Origin: Coptodactyla brooksi
Lineage: Eukaryota; Arthropoda; Insecta; Coleoptera; Scarabaeidae
DNA length: 29,288 nucleotides
Assembly: GCA_033557675.1 (NCBI GenBank)
Contig: JAWQRM010000135.1
Location: 1 to 29,288, forward strand
Direction: 5' to 3'
The notes below the pieces were generated by a model. It saw nothing but the letters and a program-made list of their open reading frames with translations, had not been told where the DNA came from and made no database searches. A program made the position numbers and the translations under genes. The first letter of the stretch is position 1. The number at the start of each line of letters is the position of its first letter. Positions 9,927-19,440 of this stretch are shown here, piece after piece.

Positions 9927-10083
9927 TACTATACTGCGCAAATTAATTGAGACAATTCATGTTGAAATGTCCTGGAAAAACTTTGCATGAATGGAACAAT
10001 CCCATGTCATAATATTTCTATGTACTTCATTGAATTCATCATAACATCAGTAGCTTGTCCCAATTCATTTGCACAGTATAGTA
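9927..10083. mobile_element. 157-bp MITE with 29-bp terminal inverted repeats
   Basis: Left end 9927-9955 begins TACTATACTGCGCAAATTAA and right end 10055-10083 is its inverted copy with 3 mismatches in 29. The length, TA-type ends and lack of coding capacity fit a Tc1/mariner-derived MITE. The interior is AT-rich and non-coding. Confidence 0.75.
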
Positions 10084-10811
10084 TGACCCAACCGCGTTGA
10101 TAAGCCGATAAAGGTTTATTAAGACAATAGTATTGAATCTATACGCGATTATCACATATAAATTGCAAAACGTATCGATTATTGCGTAATAAATGCCGAC
10201 TGCAACCAGGCGTATTTAAATGTTTTGTTTAAGTAGTTTCAGAGACACAGATCCCGAAACCCAGCTAATTACTTTTGCGGCAATAGTAAATGCTAATATC
10301 TTAAATAACTTTTTAAGAATAATATAGGAATGTACCATTTATGGTTTATCGTAAAGTGAAACCAATTATTACTTCTCTGTTGGTATGGTGATGCAAGTAG
10401 ATGTCAATGATGCCAATGTCAATGCCATAAACAAACTAGAATTGTTCGAATCCTTCCATTGCTACCTCTTCTTGATACGAACGCTGCTTTTTTTGATACG
10501 TTAGCTATTAGAAATAATAACAGACTAGAATTTGATGTTCAGTACCGGAAAAAAAATTAAGCTACGTTGTACTGAAAACTTTCAGCAGGCAATGTTCCAA
10601 ACTGAAACCATCCTTTATCTCCGTATTTTTATGTTGAATCCTACAACATATTTCATTTCCCGCTCAAGTTTTGTTGAATAGTAGTTTTGATTTATTTTAC
10701 GGAATACTCCCATTTTGGAGGCGGAAAAAAAACTCGACCACTTCATAAAATGTTATTTTATTGATAAAATATTCAAAAAGATATTAAACAAACCAATATA
10801 ACAGAATTAGT
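10084..10811. other. Gene-free stretch
   Basis: No gene, RNA or clear repeat recognised. It includes the 3' flank of the Tc1 remnant that follows, but I could not define a Tc1 terminal repeat. Confidence 0.4.
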
Positions 10812-11316
10812 ATTTTGTTGGGAACCCTTTTGAACCAATCACAGCTCGTCAACGTGCTGGCATGGAGTCCACATAGCGCATGATCATGTCCAATGTAATT
10901 TTTGACCATTCATCACTTATTGCTGCAAATAAGTCGGCCACTTTTATGTAGTGGCGCTCATGGACCTTCCTGTCAACGTGATCCCATAAATTCTGAATGG
11001 GATTCAAATCTGGGCTTTGGGGAGGCCATAAAATTACAGTTCTTCCGTTGCCCATATTCCACGCCTTCGTTGCTTTTATCGTGTGCTTCGGATCATTATC
11101 GTGAAACGCCAGAAATAAACAATGCACTGTACTGGTTCCTATTTCCCGCGTTAGACAGTATGGCAACATCTGGTTGCCACATTTTAGGGTAAAAATAGAA
11201 CGTGGATCAGTTTTCGTCGCTTTTGATGATGGCGATATGGTTGTTTCGTCGACCATGTCGGCATCATCATGTGCGTCAAGCAAATAAGCTTTTCTGTTTT
11301 GGTGTAGTGACGGCAT
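10812..11316 (-). pseudogene. Tc1-like transposase, C-terminal remnant
   Basis: The minus strand encodes FHDNDPKHT, then LWPPQSPDLNPIQNLWDHV, then ITLDMIMRYVDSMPAR, and, after an in-frame TGA, RAVIGSKGFPTKY. This is the catalytic C-terminus of a Tc1 (DD34E) transposase. The second Asp (DND) and the third acidic site are 34 residues apart, as expected, but the catalytic Glu is Gln (CAG; plus-strand 10993-10995). The region upstream of FHDNDPKHT (11316 to about 11105) does not resemble the normal Tc1 middle section, and the first Asp and the DNA-binding domain are missing. It is therefore truncated, interrupted and catalytically dead. Confidence 0.92.
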
Positions 11317-11972
11317 TATTTAACTTTGTTACCCAGCTTGTGGTATTAAATGTATTTAAACCTGTGCCAAAAATCAATTAGTACTTATTTTGACAGTAGA
11401 ATTCCATTAATCAAACAGCAGTTTGTGTTCTACAATTTTTTGACATATGACTTTTGACCACGACTTGGGATTAATCACACAGTTATTATACGAGTGATAG
11501 AAGAGTTAATTTATAAACAAATGTTAGTAAGCGCCTATTGTAATAGCAGTATAAATTTTTAAATTTTCTCCGTAAACCATTTGAGGTTGACTGGTACAGA
11601 AGCCTCGTACAGTAAGCGATAGGTACGAGTTGCTTACGACCGCGTCAAGGGAAAGATGAAATCCCAGTAGATCGAGCTGGCTTCTAACAGCTAAAGTAGT
11701 TTTAAATTTGACAGAAGAAAACCCTTCAACCAGCGTAAAGACATCAACCTTTATTATATTTTTTCGATATTGCTACCGCTAATTACCAGGTTATTATATT
11801 ATTTTCTGGTTGTTTTTAAATAAAAATTAAACTACGCATTATTTATATCAATATGTAAAGAACATGTCTTCTCATATGTTGAATATTTTAGTTTTTTTCT
11901 TATTTTGCAATCGCTTCTATTATTTTTGTCTTTTGTCTTATCATCTGCAGCGAATTCAGCGAAATCATATAC
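11317..11972. other. Gene-free stretch
   Basis: No gene seen. It contains the interleaved inverted repeats at 11604-11637. Confidence 0.4.
11604..11637. repeat. Interleaved inverted repeats, pseudoknot-like
   Basis: CTCGTAC (11604-11610) pairs with GTACGAG (11623-11629), and GTAAGC (11612-11617) pairs with GCTTAC (11632-11637). The order is that of an H-type pseudoknot, but the last loop is only 2 nt, so the stems may be alternatives. Possibly chance. Confidence 0.5.
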
Positions 11973-12265
11973 ATGTTATTCATGGATAAGGTACAATTTA
12001 CACGGAACTCAAACTTCATGAGTATTCTCGCAAAGTCGATAAAGTCACTTGCAGCAAGACTTCTCGATAACCTGTGGAACGGAGTGATGAATGATCAGCT
12101 TATTTTATGTTGGGCGATTACACGACAGACTACGGATTTAACTATAATGTTCAAATACCTCAGGGTTAATTATTGGAACCCCTATTGTTTTCCATCTACA
12201 TAACTGATCTTTAGGGCATTTTAGGTGCGGGAGAATTGTCACCCGCGACCAGAGCAACTGGAAGC
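11973..12265 (+). pseudogene. Non-LTR retrotransposon reverse transcriptase fragment
   Basis: A plus-strand fragment of a LINE-type reverse transcriptase. The diagnostic block is FNYNVQIPQG, stop, LLEPLLFSIYITDL, matching the family pattern GVPQGSVLGPLLFLIYINDL just before the catalytic FADD box. Upstream (11973-12130), SIKSLAARLLDNLWNGVMND and WAITRQTTDF resemble the preceding palm segment. There is one frame change and at least two stops (the first in the PQG motif), and the FADD box is not recognisable downstream. A short old fragment of uncertain clade. Confidence 0.65.
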
Positions 12266-12734
12266 GTGTCGGAACTAAATGTATCTACCATATTGTTTTG
12301 TATATTTTTAGCTACCTGAATTATAATGAAATATGTCGAGTATTTTTATGTCCGAACCTGAATATTGATTACGACGGGTCTTAATTGTCAGTAACTTAGG
12401 TCGTAACACCTAGTTGATTTATTTTTAAATGTTGCTAAAATGTTTCATCTAACACCTTTGTTTTCATTTTGTGTAGTCAAGTTAATACTGATTATTAATT
12501 GTTTTAATCTCAAGGCTTTTGTTTTTATATATCTCGAAAAATGCGGAGTGGCGTGCGAAATTTTACATAAAATCGAAAACGTTGATCTTTTTTCAAGCTA
12601 GATTTGGCAAATCGACTACTGTGCCGAAGATTGATGCGAAAGCTGCTCTAAACTTTAAAGCATCTGTCCATTCATTGCTGCTTACATTTTAGCCAAGGTC
12701 GGATGTACAGGTGATCTCTAAGGTAACTGACAAG
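12266..12734. other. Gene-free stretch
   Basis: No gene seen. Its right end (CCAAGGTCGGATGTACAGGTG, about 12693-12713) may be the terminal repeat of the mariner-like fragment that follows. Confidence 0.35.
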
Positions 12735-13150
12735 CTTATTCTGATAAAAAAAGTTCATATACACCATAGGTCAATTCCTTTTCGTTTTCGAGATATCGAT
12801 AAAAGAACAAATGTTGACCATTACACATTTATTAAGAACATCGGAAAATTAACATCGGAAAAATATGGGAACTATACTACATACTTCTGCGCTTTCCAAA
12901 CATCCTCCTAGTCTTTGAGCCATGTTTTGTTACCATTTAATGTATGTAAGTTCATTTCGTAAATAATCTACTGCCGCAACTATTCTACCTATCAAATTTT
13001 TTCGCATATCTGGCTTACCATTATTATAAACATGAGATTTAAGGCAACCCCAAAAGAAAAAGTCCAATGGCGACAAGCCAGGAGAACGCGCAGGCCATGG
13101 TATAAAGCCTCCTCTTCTTATCCACCGTCCCGCAAACTTTTGATGTAAAC
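12735..13150 (-). pseudogene. Mariner-like (DD41D-type) transposase C-terminus, copy in minus orientation
   Basis: The minus strand from about 13145 reads HQKFAGRWIRRGGFIPWPAR, SPGLSPLDFFFWGCLKSHV, then GRIVAAVDYLRNEL, a stop, and QNMAQRLGG. This is the last third of a Tc1/mariner-superfamily transposase, with the PWPARSPxLSPLDFFFWG block carrying the third catalytic Asp. It keeps the WIRRGG spacer of the DD41D type. Downstream of the coding end (12890 to 12735) the untranslated tail also matches the tail of the neighbouring plus copy. The N-terminal two thirds are missing. With 13180-13780 it forms an inverted pair. Confidence 0.85.
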
Positions 13151-13179
13151 AATAAACAATTTGGTATGAACAATACCAG

Positions 13180-13724
13180 GAATTGTCTCACATGGGCTCA
13201 TCAAAACCTACATAGTTGTGGGCAATCACCCACATTGTTTCTCTGTGAATGTATGATGCGGGTAGTTAAATAATCGCATTATTGTGCCGCATTCTATTGA
13301 AGAACGTCCTACGGCAAATTGTTATCGCAATTTCTTGGAGAATACTTTGCCAGAATGCATGGAAAATATTCCACTAGAATCTCAACGCGGCATGTTATAT
13401 CAACAAGACGGTGCTCCACCACATTTCAGTAGACAAATTATTGAATTTTTACACCAAAAGTATGCTGGATGAGGAGGCCCTATACCATGGCCTGCACGTT
13501 TTCCTAACTTGTCGCCACTGGAGTTTTTCTTTTGGGGTTGCCTTAAATCTCATGTTTGTAATAATGATAAGCCAGATACGCGAGAAGATTTGATAGCCAG
13601 AATAGTTGAGGCAGTAGATTCTTTGCGAAATGATCTTGCAGATATTAACTGGCAACAAAACATGGCTCAAAGACCAGCAGCATATTTGGAAAGCCCAGAG
13701 GAGCAATTCGAGCAATTATTATAA
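13180..13724 (+). pseudogene. Mariner-like (DD41D-type) transposase, 3' half, plus orientation
   Basis: Plus-strand coding includes IVPHSIEERPTANCYRNFLE, GMLYQQDGAPPHFSRQIIEF (second catalytic Asp), a stop in place of the WIGR segment, GGPIPWPARFPNLSPLEFFF, and a C-terminus ending EEQFEQLL before TAA at 13722-13724. Relative to the inverted copy, about four codons are lost in the WIRRGG spacer and the third acidic residue is Glu, so D to E is 37 residues instead of 41. Frame shifts occur near 13470-13510. Upstream, 13180-13283 is an eroded palm segment (NPH and FSVNV remnants). Inactive. Confidence 0.88.
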
Positions 13725-13780
13725 TATTTGCCGACCTATGGTATATATGATTTTCTTTTATCAAAATCAATCATGGGAAC

Positions 13781-14179
13781 CATCAGGGAACATTCTGTAT
13801 AATATAAATATGTACGGTTGTTATCCACCTCATTGTTATGTTATATCAATTGTGTAATATCAAAACTATATCGATCGTTTCCTAAATAGGATACCTGCAT
13901 ATATAAGCGATAAATCTTTCGCCGGTGCATTTTCTAGAATTTTTATTAACCCAACCGTGTATAAGACGTTTTAAATAATCCACAAGAAGTAATCGCAAAC
14001 TTCTGTAACTCATCCATACGCATGACCTAGCTTTAAACGGACATAGGCTGGAACCCACCTTACCTTTCTTCAAGTAAACAGGTTTCTCTTAGTTTAGGAC
14101 TTCAAAAACAATTTCCCGGGCAGAATATAATTACAAGCCTCTAGGCGGATAAAAAAATATGGGAAATGTTGTGTTCTGC
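13781..14179. other. Gene-free stretch upstream of the CpG-rich block
   Basis: AT-rich at first, with rising GC from about 14080. No recognised coding region. A minus-strand frame of 63 codons (13882-14073) has no recognisable domain. Confidence 0.4.
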
Positions 14180-14488
14180 ATGGCAACTTCCAGAAGGAAA
14201 CAAAAAATATTCCCGACCGGTTTCCTTTTCATGTGATGCTTCCAAACATGGAACGTTATTTTCCCCCCCGGCGTTTTCCCGCTGTCGGGAAATCCCGCCG
14301 CTTCTCGTATGTTTCCGGTAGACGTTCAGGGTACGACCTGTCAGTGCGGTGGCTGATGTGCGCCAAGCAAGCGCCTTTTTGAATTAAACGCGTAGCGAAA
14401 AGTCGCGAAGTGTTTTGGTGCGTGTTCTGTGTAGTTTCAGTTTCTTTTTACCAACCCTTGAATTAAGGAAGGCCAATTCGACCTAAAG
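14180..14488 (+). promoter_or_regulatory. CpG-rich candidate promoter and non-coding first exon
   Basis: About two dozen CpG dinucleotides fall in roughly 270 bp (14210-14430), in a window otherwise poor in G and C. The block continues into TTTCAGTTTC at 14436-14445, which fits an arthropod initiator (TCAGTT; A at 14439), with no TATA box at the usual distance. About 50 bp later, ACCTAAAG (14481-14488) is followed by GTGAGT (14489-14494), a near-ideal 5' splice site. No ATG lies between 14439 and 14488, so this would be a non-coding exon of a plus-strand gene whose coding exons are outside the window. It could instead be a transposon promoter region. Confidence 0.45.
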
Positions 14489-15402
14489 GTGAGTTACACT
14501 TTTAGTAAATCCAATGAAGGAAAAGTTTTACCAGACTAGATAACAAATTGGTGCATAGATAAGGGGAAATAAAATGAACCAATATTAATTATTTTTGTAC
14601 TGAAAAATCAATTCCCACACTGTATTTTTGCCACTGTTGCGTATTAATACGCCATAATCAACATTGTTTACCTGGATTTAACGGCGAATCATAAATTTAA
14701 TTTCGATTTCCTAGAAATCCATAGATCGTTAAGTGGTTTTCAACACATGTATTATGTATAGAATTTGTAAAGGTATGGTTGTATGATTTAATGGAGTACA
14801 ATGTATATGTACATAATTACAACCATTATTATTAATAAAAATGTCGTACAACTTTTAAAGTGCAAAGAAGTTGTTGCAGGCCTTCTATTCAGTTTTTCAA
14901 AACCGCTAAAAGTTATGTAACACTTACGTGGTTAATCGATCACAACGAAATAAGTGAAACAATCATGTAATTAATATACCACTTGTTATTGTATCATGTA
15001 AAACAACAAATAGATTGGTTCGTTTTATCACGAGTTGCCCATTTTTTGTTTATTTTCTTGTTTGCTTATTAACAAGTGTTTATACATATAAAATTTACTA
15101 CTTTCATTGTATGACACATAGTTGTATATTCTGCCGGTAGCAAGAATACATAAAATATGATTACCTGGATGTACAAGCTTGATATACACATAAAGAATGT
15201 ACTGACTGAACGATTTATTGTAGTGTACTGAATTGTGGACATGCATTTTGTCAAATAATCTTGAAAAAACAGCATCAGTAGCATTTCACAATTGTTAGAC
15301 ATTGAGCGATACATCGGTAATCGATAAATTGGAATAAACTATTCGATTGGCACACAGGTGTCCTTTTTCTATTTGTGTTGTCCATGTTCCATCATCTCGT
15401 TA
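14489..15402. other. Gene-free stretch, possible first intron
   Basis: It begins with the GTGAGT donor and then becomes strongly AT-rich with only short chance ORFs. If the donor is real, this and the elements beyond it lie in an intron. Confidence 0.35.
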
Positions 15403-17198
15403 TACAGTGTGTCGCATTTAAGACGAGTGCCCCCATGTTTTCGATATTTCATGGAATACAGATTAGAATTTTTTGTAGTCATACAGGGGATGGGTTACAT
15501 TTTTTAAGATACACAACTTATTTCTAAACTGCAAACTCAGCCTTACAAATAGGGCCAATTCTCGATATTTTGCTTCGCGTTAGTGATATCAAAAAAAATT
15601 GTTAGAAAAGGTTGTTTAGAATGTTATTCTAATCCAAAATTCGCTTTCTTAATTTTTTCATTATTTTGATCTTACAAGTTTATTTTTTAATGTAATAATA
15701 ACAGTGCCATGGAAAGTAACAATTTGACACTTGTGTTAAAGTCAATCAGATTAAACATTGGGTTTATTGATCTAAGTTCAAGTCGGTGATCAGAGTTAAA
15801 ATACCATTGAGTTTAAGAAAAAAAATCGAAATAATCCGGTTGTTTGATGATCATGCTCGTAGTAGCAGAGAAGTTGCTGCGGAGTTTAACTTGAGACATC
15901 CCCAACGTGCTTCCATTACTCATGGAAAAGCAGCTGCTATAAATGATCTTTTTGACGAAAGGCAGCGTTAAATTTTCTTAGAATGGCCAACCTCATCGAA
16001 TACGCCCGCACCCGATGAGCCGTCGAGATTTATCATATCAACTGAATATTAGTAAGATCAGAAGATATGTAAAATCAGAAGATGTTTCGTTCATCACAAA
16101 ATCAAGCCCTATAAACCGAAGTTCTTACATGCATTACATTATTATTAGGGATGAGGCTACATTCACCACCAATGGGGTTGTATCATCTCAAAACTGTAGA
16201 TATTGGGCCACAAATAATCCTCACTGGGTTATAAATCGTAAAGACCAATGTTCTCCGAAAGTCTGTCTGGTGTGGGATTTTAGGAGACCGAATAATAGGT
16301 CCTTTTTTCTTTAATCATTCATTGAATGCTGATTGCTTAGTTATTAATTAATAACAGGATATATATTTGCAGCTTGATGGTGCATCCATTCACAATTCAA
16401 TGGCTGAATGAAAAATTTTCTTTGCTCTGGATAGGAAGGAACAGTCCTTCCTATTCAGAGAACTTCCTTAAACTCCGAGGTCTGCTGATATTACACCCTT
16501 CGATTTCTGTTTGTGGGGAATGATAAAACAAAAGTTTATAAAAGAAGGCACAGAAATCGAGATGAACTTTGTGCCAGAATAAGGCAAACTTGTGAAGATA
16601 TCAGCATCTCAGAACTGAGACGAGTAGCTAAACAGTATCGTAAAAGAATCGAAAAATGTATTCTAATAGAAGGAAGACTAGTTGAGAGAGATCACAGTTG
16701 ATAGTTAATTGTTTGCATTATTAAAATCATTTTTCCAACTTTTTCCTAAATTTAATCAATTGCCGAAAATTGTTTTATTCCTATGTAAGCGCTATTTATT
16801 TCACTGAAATATTTAAATACATATGGCACTATTAAACTGTCAATTCAAATTATCTCCATTCTTACTATCTTACACTCTTACTATATTTCACTCTTACTAT
16901 TATATTAAAAACTAAACTTATGATAATTTTATGTAAGACCTAAATAATAAAAAAAATAAAAAAGTGAATCTTGTCGTGAAACTCGGTATATGAGGTTAAA
17001 ATAATATTCTAAACAACCTTTTCTAATATTTGTGTTTGATATCTCTAACACGAAGCCAAATATTGAGAATTGGCCCTGTTTGTAAATTCGTAGTAGGCTG
17101 AGTTTGCAGTTCAGAAATAAGTTAAGTATCTTAAAAAATGTGACTCATCGCCCTGTATGACTGCGCAAAAATTCAAATCTGTATTCAGTTCTAGCGAA
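15403..17198 (+). mobile_element. Mariner-like element with about 180-bp inverted repeats
   Basis: Left arm about 15460-15640 and right arm about 16998-17190 are inverted copies sharing long blocks (ACATTTTTTAAGATAC, CTGCAAACTCAGCCT, AGAAAAGGTTGTTTAGAAT). The left end probably starts at 15403 (TACAGTGTGTCGC after TA). The outermost roughly 50 bp have no partner on the right, so the right end is truncated or replaced. The transposase remnant lies between the arms in the plus orientation. Confidence 0.85.
15786..16704 (+). pseudogene. Mariner-like transposase, broken
   Basis: A Tc1/mariner-superfamily transposase lying between long inverted repeats. The N-terminal DNA-binding region (15786-15971) reads RKKIEIIRLFDDHARSSREV then AAEFNLRHPQRASITHG, a helix-turn-helix typical of this family. 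After a frame shift, the catalytic part (16015-16314) carries RDEATFTTNGVVSSQNCRYW (first Asp), NPHWVINRKDQCSPKVCLVW and RPNNRSFF. Further on, QLDGASIHNS (about 16370) holds the second Asp and ITPFDFCLWGMIK (about 16490) the third. The C-terminus, ELRRVAKQYRKRIEKCILIE, ends at 16704. The segment between the helix-turn-helix and the DEATF block is shortened, and stops occur near 16314 and 16410. It is not functional but is recognisable from end to end. Confidence 0.9.
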
Positions 17199-17275
17199 GA
17201 ACTGTTGGCTGTTCTATGTGCTACTGCTCAAGCCAGTAACATTGCAAGTAATCTAGAATTAAGAGGGCTCACCAT

Positions 17276-18433
17276 TTATGAAACATTGTTAAAAATTTGT
17301 TGACGTTTTGCTAAGGGCTGGTAGAATGAACCAGTGCATTTTGGGTTTGCACTGGTTAACATATTTAGTTCTTCCTGGGTTGGATGATAACCTTGTTTCG
17401 TTTTATTAATGAATTGTTGTATTACAATTCCGTTCTGATGAACATTTTGTTGATGTGGTTCACGACGTATTTCTACTTTCGTCATTTTCAAGTGAATGCA
17501 TGTGTAAAAAGTGTAGCGTGTTATATGGGTTTTTGAATCTTGAGTATTGGGGTAACGATAGTGTCCTGTTGGTTATTAATTTGTATGGTGATGACGTCAT
17601 GATTCGCTGTGTGTTTGTAAATGTCTAGGGCTTCCCGGGTGTCCAGTTTTTGCCTTTTCCTTCTATTGCCAATATTATCATTGTTTCCTCAATGGTACCT
17701 GGTTCGTGTCATATGGTTGAGGTGTTCGGCGTAGTTGAAGTCTTCCCTATTAAAGCAGTACGTTCTTGCAAGTGCTCTTTATACCCGTCTTATTATTATT
17801 GAAAATTCTTTTCGGTGTCTTTGGTTTCCGCTCCTTCTGTCGCGTGCTTAGTTTTATTTATATTGTTAGTTTTGTATCTGGATTTTGTTGACTACAGTTG
17901 GGTTGTATTCGTTTGTCGTTACAGTCTGTTTGATTAATTTAGTTCTTTATTGTAGTTTTTTACATCCATTGGTATAGCTTGTAGTCTGTGTGAATTTTAG
18001 TCCTTTGGTAGATCTCGTGATTGATGCTTCCCAAAAATGAGGTTGCCAGTGATTTCTTCTTCGTGAGTGAATTAAATTTTAGTGTGTTTGCTATTGATGC
18101 GTTGCAGGATTTCATGTGGCTTACTATGATTCTTAATGACTAATACGTCATCAACGTATCTATACCAGGCGAGTACTTGAAATTTAGTTTTGCTTCTTCT
18201 AGGTGTTGCAGGAAAATTTCTGAGAGGATTCTGTATAGTGAACTATCAATTGTTAGTCCATCTTCTTACGTGTATATTTTATCGTTGAATGTAAAATAAT
18301 TCCGTTTGTAAACCTAACGTTAAAGTCGTAACGTTTCTTCTGTGTCTACCTGTTTTTTTTTGTTTTGTTAGCGTTTCTTCCAATTTTCGTATTATGTCTT
18401 TGATGGGTATGTTGGTATAGAGATTGGTGTCGC
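17276..18433 (-). pseudogene. Penelope-like retroelement: RT palm to C-terminus
   Basis: The minus strand enters at GDTNLYTNIPIKD (about 18432), the RT block equivalent to SFDV.NLYTNIPI. It continues through SSLYRILSEIFLQHLEEAKL to WYRYVDDVLVIKNHSK (about 18160-18115), the catalytic YVDD box (plus 18147-18158), then RINSKHTKI and FTHEEEITGNLIFGKH. The thumb region is shortened. A GIY-YIG-side C-terminus follows (DFNYAEHLNHMTRTRYH, IEETMIILAIEGKGK, DTREALDIYKH; 17820-17500), and a tail of unknown role (VEIRREPHQQNVHQNG) ends at 17276. Intact PLE proteins pair an RT with this endonuclease to prime reverse transcription at nicked DNA. Several frame changes and stops make it dead. Confidence 0.88.
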
Positions 18434-18840
18434 CTTTCGTTAGCGAAGGCGACAAAGGCAACATAATGGTAATTATGAAAGAAGGACATAACAAAATCAA
18501 ATAAAACAGCAAGAAATGGCAAAATCATGAAAAGAGATCCAACACAAATACCAAAACCCAATAAAAAAATCTACCAAAAATAGCAGCATTATACCACAAC
18601 AGATGAAATACCAGCTAACAAATATGAATGCCTGAACTTCACTCCTACAAACTTGGCCGAAAATACACAAAAAGAACATTCCTATCGGGCCCTGGTCAAT
18701 GTTCCAACAGCATCTGCATATAAAATATCAAAATACCTTGCTAAATAATTGCGAACCACAGCACGCTGGGAAAACAAATATACTGCCAAAAACTACATAG
18801 GCTCAATATATGGGATTGGTGATGTCAAATTATATCAATT
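18434..18840 (+). pseudogene. Penelope-like retroelement: RT N-terminal part, opposite orientation
   Basis: The plus strand reads GDKGNIMVIMKEGHNKIK (about 18442), matching the ADKGN block at the start of PLE reverse transcriptases. In other frames it then gives SYRALVNVPTASAYKISKYL (about 18680-18740) and ENKYTAKNYIGSI, which correspond to the IPIRPVVN...YKISKYLAK fingers segment. It joins the minus-oriented palm segment at 18428-18437 with a small palindrome (GTCGCCTT and AAGGCGAC around 9 nt). So a single RT gene appears split, with its first part inverted. Frame changes are frequent. Confidence 0.8.
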
Positions 18841-18960
18841 TTGTGTGTGCCATGGGTTGTATGTTTATGATCTTGTTGATGAGGTCTATTTTGTTTTTAA
18901 CAGTGTATTTATTTTCTATACGTGCTGTGGTTCATAATTGTTTGGCGAAGTATTTTGATA
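18727..18960. repeat. About 75-bp inverted repeat of PLE RT sequence
   Basis: 18727-18800 and 18884-18960 are inverted copies at roughly 80 percent identity (ATCAAAATAC, GAACCACAGCACG shared). Both are the same RT fingers segment. Confidence 0.8.
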
Positions 18961-18962
18961 AC
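18841..18962 (-). pseudogene. Penelope-like retroelement: RT fingers fragment
   Basis: The minus strand reads KYFAKQL, a stop, TTARIENKYTVKNKIDLINK and IINIQPMAHTKL. This is a second copy of the segment encoded in plus orientation at 18727-18800, and it would normally precede the FDV.NLYTNIPI block found at 18433 on the same strand. The fragment ends at a junction with Jockey-like sequence near 18963. Confidence 0.8.
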
Positions 18963-19440
18963 GAATAAATTTGTTGTTGGGTTGGGTTGGACAATGATAT
19001 TGGATAATCTTGTGCTGAGTTTACGACCTTGTAGAACGCCAGCTCCTTCAGTAGTTTGCCATACTAGTTTTTACAATTTTGGAATTCTCTCTAAACACGA
19101 ATTGTAGGTTTAGAAGATAAGATTCCACATGGTGGATCGTTGTCAGTTTGTGCAGAATATGTTGTATCCACACGCTGTTAAGCACATATTGCAAGTCTAG
19201 GAAAACCACTACCCTATATTGTTTTACGACAAACATAGTTTCGACAAATTTAACAATATGTTGGTGCTGGAGAAGACTGTATGAATGTTGAACTGCACGC
19301 CTGAGAAGATTTCTTGCATTTGTAGCATTATTTAACTCTATGTGGATAACCTTTCAAAAAGTTATGGGAAAGTGGTCAATAAACTAGTAGATATGTGGAT
19401 TTCTAGAGGATTTATTGCTTTGCTAGGCTGCTTAAAATAT
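18963..19440 (-). pseudogene. Jockey-like non-LTR reverse transcriptase fragment
   Basis: The minus strand, read from 19440, gives FERLST (a remnant of SKLFEKLL), RRAVQHSYSLLQHQHIVKF, YRVVVFLDLQYVLNSVWIQH, ILHKLTTIHHVE, SYLLNLQFVFRENSKIVKTS and, in another frame, EGAGVLQGRKLSTRLSNI. These align with the Jockey-type RT order: VFLDxxKAFDxVWHxGLLxKL, then SYLxNRxFxV, then AGVPQGSxLSPxLYNI. The AFD motif has become YVLN, so the first catalytic Asp region is damaged, and the FADD box is lost where the sequence switches to PLE at about 18962. Several frame changes. Confidence 0.78.

Larger units (their letters stand above)
12735..13780. repeat. Inverted pair of mariner-like element ends
   Basis: Left arm 12735 to about 13140 and right arm about 13455-13780 are inverted copies. 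Both contain the transposase 3' end plus the downstream tail (GACCTATGGT in the right arm at 13732, inverted at about 12762). The left arm carries about 80 bp of tail that the right arm lacks. Confidence 0.8.
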
